Positions 47,932 through 52,449 of a stretch of 52,449 bases of DNA are shown in pieces (within the stretch, counting starts at the first letter, position 1; every line of letters starts with the position of its first letter). The notes under the pieces were generated by a model. That model had not been told where the DNA came from. It worked only from the letters and a program-made list of their open reading frames with translations, and ran no database searches. Location: assembly GCF_011308835.1 (NCBI RefSeq), contig NZ_JAAOHY010000013.1, positions 1-52,449 of the forward strand, written 5' to 3'. This stretch comes from Paracoccus xiamenensis. GTDB lineage: Bacteria > Pseudomonadota > Alphaproteobacteria > Rhodobacterales > Rhodobacteraceae. The translations under genes and the position numbers were made by a program.

Positions 47932-49990
47932 ACTGATCCCCGCGCAACTCCTGAAGCGCAAGGCTGTCGTCTATGTGGGCCAATCGACACAGTCCCAGGT
48001 CATGACCAACCTGGAGAGCCAGCGGCGGCAATATGACCTCGTCGACATCGCACGCCAGCACGGTTTCATCGACGTCGAGGTTATCGACGACGATCTTGGT
48101 CGCTCCGCGAGCGGAACGGTGGCGCGCCCCGGCTTCGATCGTCTGGTCGCCTGGTTGTGCGCGGGGAAGGTGGGCGCTGTTTTATGCCAGGATGCGTCAC
48201 GGCTCGCGCGAAATGGCCGGGACTGGCACCATCTTCTAGAATTGTGCGGGCTCGTTGAGGCCCGTGTCATCGACCACGACGGCATCTACAATCCCTGCCA
48301 GCCGAATGACCGCCTGCTTCTGGGTATGAAAGGCAGCATCAGCGAGTTCGAACTCGGCGTGCTCAGGACGCGGATGCTGGATGCCGCCAAGGCAAAGGCG
48401 CGGCGTGGCGAGCTGCGCCTGTCAGTCCCGTTCGGTTACATCTGGCACCGTGAGGCGGGTCTGGGGCTGGATCCTGATCTGCGGTTGCAGGAGGTGATCA
48501 GGCTCATCTTTACCCGCTTCAGTGAGCTTGGCAGCGCGCGCCAGGTATTGTTGTCGATGACGGCTGACCAGATCCACTTTCCGCGGCCCTCAGACGAAGG
48601 GCGCATGACCAACTTCAAATGGCTGCCGATCCGCTATCACAACGTGATATCTGTGCTCAAAAACCCCTTCTACGCGGGCGTTTATGTCTATGGCAAAAGC
48701 GAGAAACGAACATCCATTGTGGATGGGCGCGCCCGTCGGAGCTATGGTCACAGCAAGCCGGTCGGAACCTGGGACGTGTTTATTAAGGACCACCACGAGG
48801 GATATATCGGCTGGGACGAATTTGAGCGAAACCAAAACCAATTGGCGCTGAACAACTACGGCCGCGCCGACGGTGTGAAATCGGGCCGGGGCGGCCGGGC
48901 GCTGCTTGCAGGCGTCATGACCTGTGCCCGGTACGGACGGCGGCTCTCGGTTGCCTATACCGGCAATCCGCAAAGCCGACCCGTTTATCGCTGCGACAAG
49001 CCCAATCTGATGATGGGTCTACCCCGGTGCATGACCTTCGGTGGCCCCCGGGTGGATCTGGCTGTTGCGCGTGAACTGTTGCGCGCGGTAGAACCTTTGG
49101 CGATCGAGGCCGCGTTCGAGGCGGAGCGGATGTATCGGAAACGACAGGGTGATCAACGCCAGATCCTTGATCTGGAACTGCAGCAGGCCCGTTACGAGGC
49201 CGGTCTCGCTGAGCGTCGCTATGCAGCATGCGATCCCGACAACCGTCTGATCGCCGCCCAGCTGGAGAAGAATTGGGAAATCGCGTTGCGCCGCGTGCGA
49301 GATATTGAAGCACGCCAGCCGACCGACAGCGCATCGACCATAGAAGTTGATCCATCCGCTTTCGCCAACATGGCGGAAAACCTTTCTGCAGCCTGGAATG
49401 CGCCCAACGTGACGATGCGTGCCCGTCAGCAAATGCTACGCACGTTGATCGCCGATATCATTGTCGATGTCGAAGATGCGGTGCGCGACGTCGTCCTCAC
49501 GATCCACTGGCGGGGTGGCCAGCACTCGGAATTGCGCGTTCGCAAACCCCGAACCGGAGAACACGGTTGCGCGACGGCTGAAGATGCCTTGGCAATAATG
49601 CGCAGCATGGCTGGTCGCTGGTCTGACGAGCATATCGCCGCGTCGCTCAATCGGATGGGATTACCCACCGGACAAGGCAAAACCTGGACAGCGCACCGCG
49701 TCGCATCCGTCCGGCGCGTTCGCGGGATCCACGCCTACCGATCCGCTGAAAAAGATGGCGAATGGCTCACCATGACTGAAGCAGCAAAGGCATCAGGCGT
49801 TACAAACCACCTGATACGGCGCCTTATCAAGACCGGCATCCTTCCGGCTGTGCAGGTCGTATCCGGTGCGCCGTATCAGATCCGTGCCGACGACCTGGCG
49901 TCGGAGGCGGTCAGAGCTGCATTAGCCCGAAAAGGGCGCCCGTGTCGCGTGGCTGACACGGACACACTTCCAATGTTTACAGATACTTGA
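47918..49990 (+). CDS. Large serine recombinase
   Basis: A 690-residue large serine recombinase. The resolvase domain has the catalytic Ser23 (Y-V-G-Q-S-T) and the usual Arg-containing D-A-S-R-L-A-R-N segment near residue 95. A recombinase domain follows, with G-Y-I-W-H and R-Y-H-N-V-I-S-V-L-K-N-P-F-Y-A-G. The zinc-ribbon region around 330-370 reads C-A-R-Y-G-R-R, then C and C; one of the usual first cysteine pair is replaced by Tyr. The C-terminal part has a helix-turn-helix (M-T-E-A-A-K-A-S-G-V-T). I chose ATG 47918 over TTG 47912. It likely catalyses its own element's insertion into IS66. Confidence 0.9.
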   Translation: MNSVELIPAQLLKRKAVVYVGQSTQSQVMTNLESQRRQYDLVDIARQHGFIDVEVIDDDLGRSASGTVARPGFDRLVAWLCAGKVGAVLCQDASRLARNGRDWHHLLELCGLVEARVIDHDGIYNPCQPNDRLLLGMKGSISEFELGVLRTRMLDAAKAKARRGELRLSVPFGYIWHREAGLGLDPDLRLQEVIRLIFTRFSELGSARQVLLSMTADQIHFPRPSDEGRMTNFKWLPIRYHNVISVLKNPFYAGVYVYGKSEKRTSIVDGRARRSYGHSKPVGTWDVFIKDHHEGYIGWDEFERNQNQLALNNYGRADGVKSGRGGRALLAGVMTCARYGRRLSVAYTGNPQSRPVYRCDKPNLMMGLPRCMTFGGPRVDLAVARELLRAVEPLAIEAAFEAERMYRKRQGDQRQILDLELQQARYEAGLAERRYAACDPDNRLIAAQLEKNWEIALRRVRDIEARQPTDSASTIEVDPSAFANMAENLSAAWNAPNVTMRARQQMLRTLIADIIVDVEDAVRDVVLTIHWRGGQHSELRVRKPRTGEHGCATAEDALAIMRSMAGRWSDEHIAASLNRMGLPTGQGKTWTAHRVASVRRVRGIHAYRSAEKDGEWLTMTEAAKASGVTNHLIRRLIKTGILPAVQVVSGAPYQIRADDLASEAVRAALARKGRPCRVADTDTLPMFTDT

Positions 49991-50020
49991 AGAGAGAGTG
50001 CATAATGAAACACGCTTCGC

Positions 50021-51322
50021 GATGGCGCGCATGCCGCGTTCGGCTACATTGTTGTCCAGTTCCAGCATGCCGTTGTCGAGATAGGGGCGCAGGCGTGCCA
50101 TGCGGGTCAGGGCATAGCGGATCGCGGCGGCGAGCGGGGATTTTCCGGATATTCTGGTCATTTGCATGGCCAGCCAGACCTCGAGATCATCGAAGACCGG
50201 GGCGGCATTGGCCTTGCGCAGTGCGGCCCTTTGGTCTGGCGGCGATCCTCGCGCCTCCTTCTCGACGGCGTAGAGTTTGGCAATCCGGGCGATGGCCTCC
50301 TCGGCGACGGCTGAGCCCTGCGACCGATAGATGTCGACGAACTTGCGTCTGATATGCGCCATGCAGGCGACCTCGCGGACAGCGCCAGATCGATAAAGCT
50401 CCTCGAAGCCGGCATAGCCATCGGCATGCATCCAGCCCCGATAGCCGGCCAGATGGTCTTTGGGATGCTGACCCTTGCGGTCGCCTGAGAAGCGATACCA
50501 TGCGGCAGGGGGCATATCGCTGCCCCATGGGCGTTCGTCACGAGCATAGGTCCAGATGCGCGCTGTCCGGGTCTTGCCGGTGCCGGGTGCGAGCATGCGG
50601 ACTGGGGTATCGTCAGCAAATATGGCGCCGCCAGCCAGCACATACCGACCGATGGCATCGGCCAGAGGCTCCAGCAGGGCGGTGGTCTTGCCGACCCAAT
50701 CGGCCAGCGTGGACCGGTCCAGATCAATGCCTTCCCGATCGAAGATCTGACTTTGGCGGTATAATGGCAGGTGATCCACATATTTGCTGACCAGAACATG
50801 GGCCAGCAGCCCGGGTCCCGGGCGCCCGCGTTCAATGGGGCGCGAGGGCAGCGGCGATTGCGTGAAGCGTTCGCAGCAAGCGCAGGCAAAGCGTGGTCGC
50901 ATGATGCGATTGACGATGAAGCGGCCGGGGACGTATTCCAGTTCTTCGGTCACATCCTCGCCGATCCGGCGCAGATGCCCGCCGCAATCGGCGCAGGCAT
51001 CAGAACCCGGGGTCAGTTCCACTTCCATCCGGGGGATATGGTCCGGGATCGGCTTGCGCTTCGGCTTGGACTTGTCCTCGATATCCGGCAGCTTCATCCG
51101 TGCCACCATCGCGGCGGCGGCGATCTCGCTGGTTTCCAGCGCCAGTTGCAGCTGTTCGATGGTCTCGGACGAACTGCCAAACCGCTGCGCCCGATGCCCG
51201 GCCAACTGATGCCGCAGCTTCTCGATCAGCACCGCCTGTGCCTTCACCTCGTCCAGAAGCCGCGCCGTGAAGCTGCGCAGTTCCTCGGGATCGACGGGGA
51301 TGGTCACGGGCTCGTCCAGCAT
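50021..51322 (-). pseudogene. tnpC: IS66 transposase TnpC, N-terminal fragment
   Basis: The first about 434 codons of TnpC. It has the N-terminal coiled coil (Q-A-V-L-I-E-K-L-R-H-Q-L), a C-A-D-C-G-G zinc-finger-like segment near 113, and the DDE catalytic core (A-D-D-T-P-V near 240, H-A-D-G-Y-A-G-F near 302 and L-D-N-N-V-A-E-R near 422). The frame then passes through the insertion junction and stops soon after with about 20 foreign residues. The catalytic residues are all on this side, but the conserved C-terminus is lost to the other fragment, so the protein is probably inactive. Confidence 0.88.
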
Positions 51323-51381
51323 GGGAAAAGCTTACCCTGCAAAGGGTTTTGTGGGAATCCCGCTCGTTCCGGATTGGCGGA

Positions 51382-51729
51382 TTATCCCGCCATCAGCGGC
51401 TGCCAGCTGCGCTGCGGCGTCCGCCAGTCGATCCCTTCAAGCAGCATGGCAAGCTGCGCCGGTGTCAACGCAACTTTGCCCTCTTTCGCCGAGGGCCAGA
51501 CAAACCGGCCCCGCTCCAGCCGTTTGGTGAACATGCAGGCCCCTTGCCCGTCCCACCAGATCACCTTCACCAGATCGCCTCGACGGCCACGGAACACGAA
51601 CAGATGTCCGGCGAACGGATCCTGCTGCAGCACGGCCTCGGCCTGCGCCGCCAGCGATGGGAACCCCTTCCGCATATCGGTCACACCCGCCGCCAGCCAG
51701 ACCCGCGTATTGGCCGGAACCGGGATCAT
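51382..51729 (-). CDS. tnpB: IS66 accessory protein TnpB
   Basis: A 115-residue IS66 OrfB. It carries the family signature near its start ([14 protein letters not shown]) and [12 protein letters not shown] then [10 protein letters not shown]. The ATG overlaps the tnpA stop by 4 bases. TnpB helps TnpC in transposition in some IS66 members. It appears intact. Confidence 0.92.
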   Translation of the reverse strand: MIPVPANTRVWLAAGVTDMRKGFPSLAAQAEAVLQQDPFAGHLFVFRGRRGDLVKVIWWDGQGACMFTKRLERGRFVWPSAKEGKVALTPAQLAMLLEGIDWRTPQRSWQPLMAG

Positions 51730-52082
51730 GGCGACAGGCCCCGGATCAGCCGTGCCAAGGCATCGGGATCATAACTCCCGCTGATCCGCATCCGGTGGCC
51801 GCCCGACAGTTCGATGTCGATCCGGTTCTGCGCGACAGGGGTGTCCGAGGCGGGCCTGGCATCAATGATCTCAACCGGCAGAAAGCGCGACTCCTCCGAT
51901 GGCACTTGAACCGACGCCGGGTCCGACGCATAGCGAGGATCGCGCAGCCATTTGAAGATCAGGTTCGCATTCACCGCGTAACGACGCGCTACCTGCGCAA
52001 CCGAAACACCCGGCGCGATCGTCTGCAGGCAGATCGACCGCTTCTCCTCATCCGTCCAGAGCCGCCTCGTCCGACGTGTCAT
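51726..52082 (-). CDS. tnpA: IS66 accessory protein TnpA
   Basis: A 118-residue IS66 OrfA with an N-terminal helix-turn-helix ([10 protein letters not shown] then [20 protein letters not shown]). I start at MTRRTRRLW (52082); an in-frame ATG at 52118 adds 12 residues without a better ribosome site. It binds the element's ends. It is translationally coupled to tnpB. Confidence 0.88.
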   Translation of the reverse strand: MTRRTRRLWTDEEKRSICLQTIAPGVSVAQVARRYAVNANLIFKWLRDPRYASDPASVQVPSEESRFLPVEIIDARPASDTPVAQNRIDIELSGGHRMRISGSYDPDALARLIRGLSP

Positions 52083-52215
52083 CCCAGCACCATAGTGTCC
52101 ACTATCCCTGGTGGACACTAACCGTCACTACCTGACCGCGGCAGAGCGGTCAGGCCGGACGCTTACGCCTGTGGCTGCCGCTCTATGCGTGCTGTTGCAG
52201 TTTTTGGTGTCTGGT

Positions 52216-52269
52216 GTTGATGTGGCGTTGATGTAGACGGCGGAAAGGCCAGTGGTATCTCGATACCAC
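52216..52269. other. Arm-like direct repeat and hairpin next to attR
   Basis: Two GTTGATGT repeats begin at 52216 and 52227, 11 bp apart; the 21-bp block is identical to 444-464 at the other end. A hairpin follows at 52252-52269 (GTGGTATC, 2-base loop, GATACCAC). Together they precede the tRNA repeat. Identical arm repeats on both inner sides of the att cores fit integrase arm-binding sites. The hairpin could alternatively help terminate the tRNA transcript, though it lacks a T-run. Confidence 0.55.
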
Positions 52270-52298
52270 CGGCTTATCTATTTGACATATTTCATAAA

Positions 52299-52377
<79 letters not shown>

Positions 52378-52449
52378 ACAGGTGCGTTATGGCGCACGGT
52401 TGCACCGATCTTTGTTTGATGGTGCGGATTTGTTCATCGTTTAGAGAGA

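Larger units (their letters stand above)
47437..50020 (+). mobile_element. Serine-recombinase mobile element nested in IS66 tnpC
   Basis: The two tnpC halves rejoin perfectly in frame (...R-A-I-A-L-G-R-K...) if 47437-50020 is removed and a GC dinucleotide at each junction is counted once. That is the expected result of serine-recombinase integration with a 2-bp crossover. The 2,584-bp insert carries one large recombinase and two smaller genes ahead of it. It has no long terminal repeats. Its target is a conserved transposase sequence, so related insertions may be found in other IS66 copies. Confidence 0.8.
47219..52166 (-). mobile_element. IS66-family element, interrupted by a serine-recombinase element
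   Basis: The ends are inverted repeats: GTAACCGTCCGGCCTGACCG at 47219 and, read inward from 52166, GTAAGCGTCCGGCCTGACCG. GTAA is the IS66 terminal motif. Inside are tnpA, tnpB and tnpC. The tnpC is split by a 2.58-kb insertion (47437-50020); removing it gives about 2.36 kb, normal for IS66. The 8 bases outside each end (GATCCGGT and GCCTGTGG) differ, so no target duplication remains, implying later rearrangement. Confidence 0.88.

Overview
The window looks like a chromosomal integration hot spot in an alphaproteobacterium of the Rhodobacteraceae, probably Paracoccus-like. Four observations support this. The DNA is GC-rich. The initiator tRNA has the alphaproteobacterial form. A GTTC-N7-GTTC SOS box, the alphaproteobacterial LexA site, lies in front of a DNA-repair operon. 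An ECF sigma/CFA synthase/DUF1365 stress cluster resembles one known from Rhodobacter. The assignment is inferred from family resemblance, not from a database search.

The frame of the window is a 49-bp direct repeat. One copy (52299-52347) is the 3' half of an intact tRNA-fMet gene at the right edge, and the other (255-303) is a displaced copy near the left edge. Almost everything between them (about 52 kb) therefore reads as DNA inserted at the 3' end of tRNA-fMet. Left of the first copy is a second, diverged version of the same end structure (11-bp-spaced repeats, then a palindrome, then the tRNA repeat). This suggests tandem elements at one tRNA, followed at the left edge by the end of an IS3-family element.

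Region by region: (1) 0.3-4.8 kb is lower-GC accessory DNA with a HipA-like kinase and its overlapping partner, two proteins with HEPN-type motifs, and a MITE-like palindrome. (2) 4.8-12.7 kb is a phage- or satellite-like block: a SEC-C-associated-type protein, a P4-type tyrosine integrase, an AlpA-like factor, a VRR-NUC nuclease, a helix-turn-helix replication-type protein with iteron-like repeats inside its gene, and a C5 cytosine methyltransferase whose DNA carries a second long reading frame with conserved-looking motifs. (3) 12.8-21.4 kb is a complete type I restriction-modification operon (hsdM-hsdS-hsdR) followed by a YgjP-type metallopeptidase and a PD-(D/E)XK nuclease. (4) 21.4-23.2 kb holds repeats, a broken ParB-like gene, and DUF3489 and DUF6900-like genes. 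No virion structural module is present.

(5) 23.3-35.3 kb is cargo of chromosomal character. It has DUF2254 and phospholipase D-like envelope proteins, then a tightly overlapping seven-gene set (two DUF2177/SDR genes on one strand; TspO-like, SDR, MFS, CFA synthase, DUF1365 and FAD oxidoreductase on the other). A fasciclin protein diverges from an ECF sigma/anti-sigma pair. Together they suggest a membrane-lipid or oxidative-stress response. (6) 35.4-38.0 kb is a radical-SAM plus DUF4130-UdgX DNA-repair pair under an apparent LexA box, followed by a dead phage DUF2793 gene. (7) 38.7-43.1 kb is an ABC importer with a double-length permease, ending in a glycosyltransferase. (8) 43.3-46.6 kb is a lipid-headgroup cluster (CDP-alcohol phosphatidyltransferase, sulfatase-fold transferase, frameshifted flippase-like gene), with a divergent cytochrome b561. 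(9) 47.2-52.2 kb is an IS66 element whose transposase is split by a 2.6-kb serine-recombinase element, so one mobile element sits inside another inside the island.

All calls come from reading the sequence and recalling protein families. No alignment or search was run.
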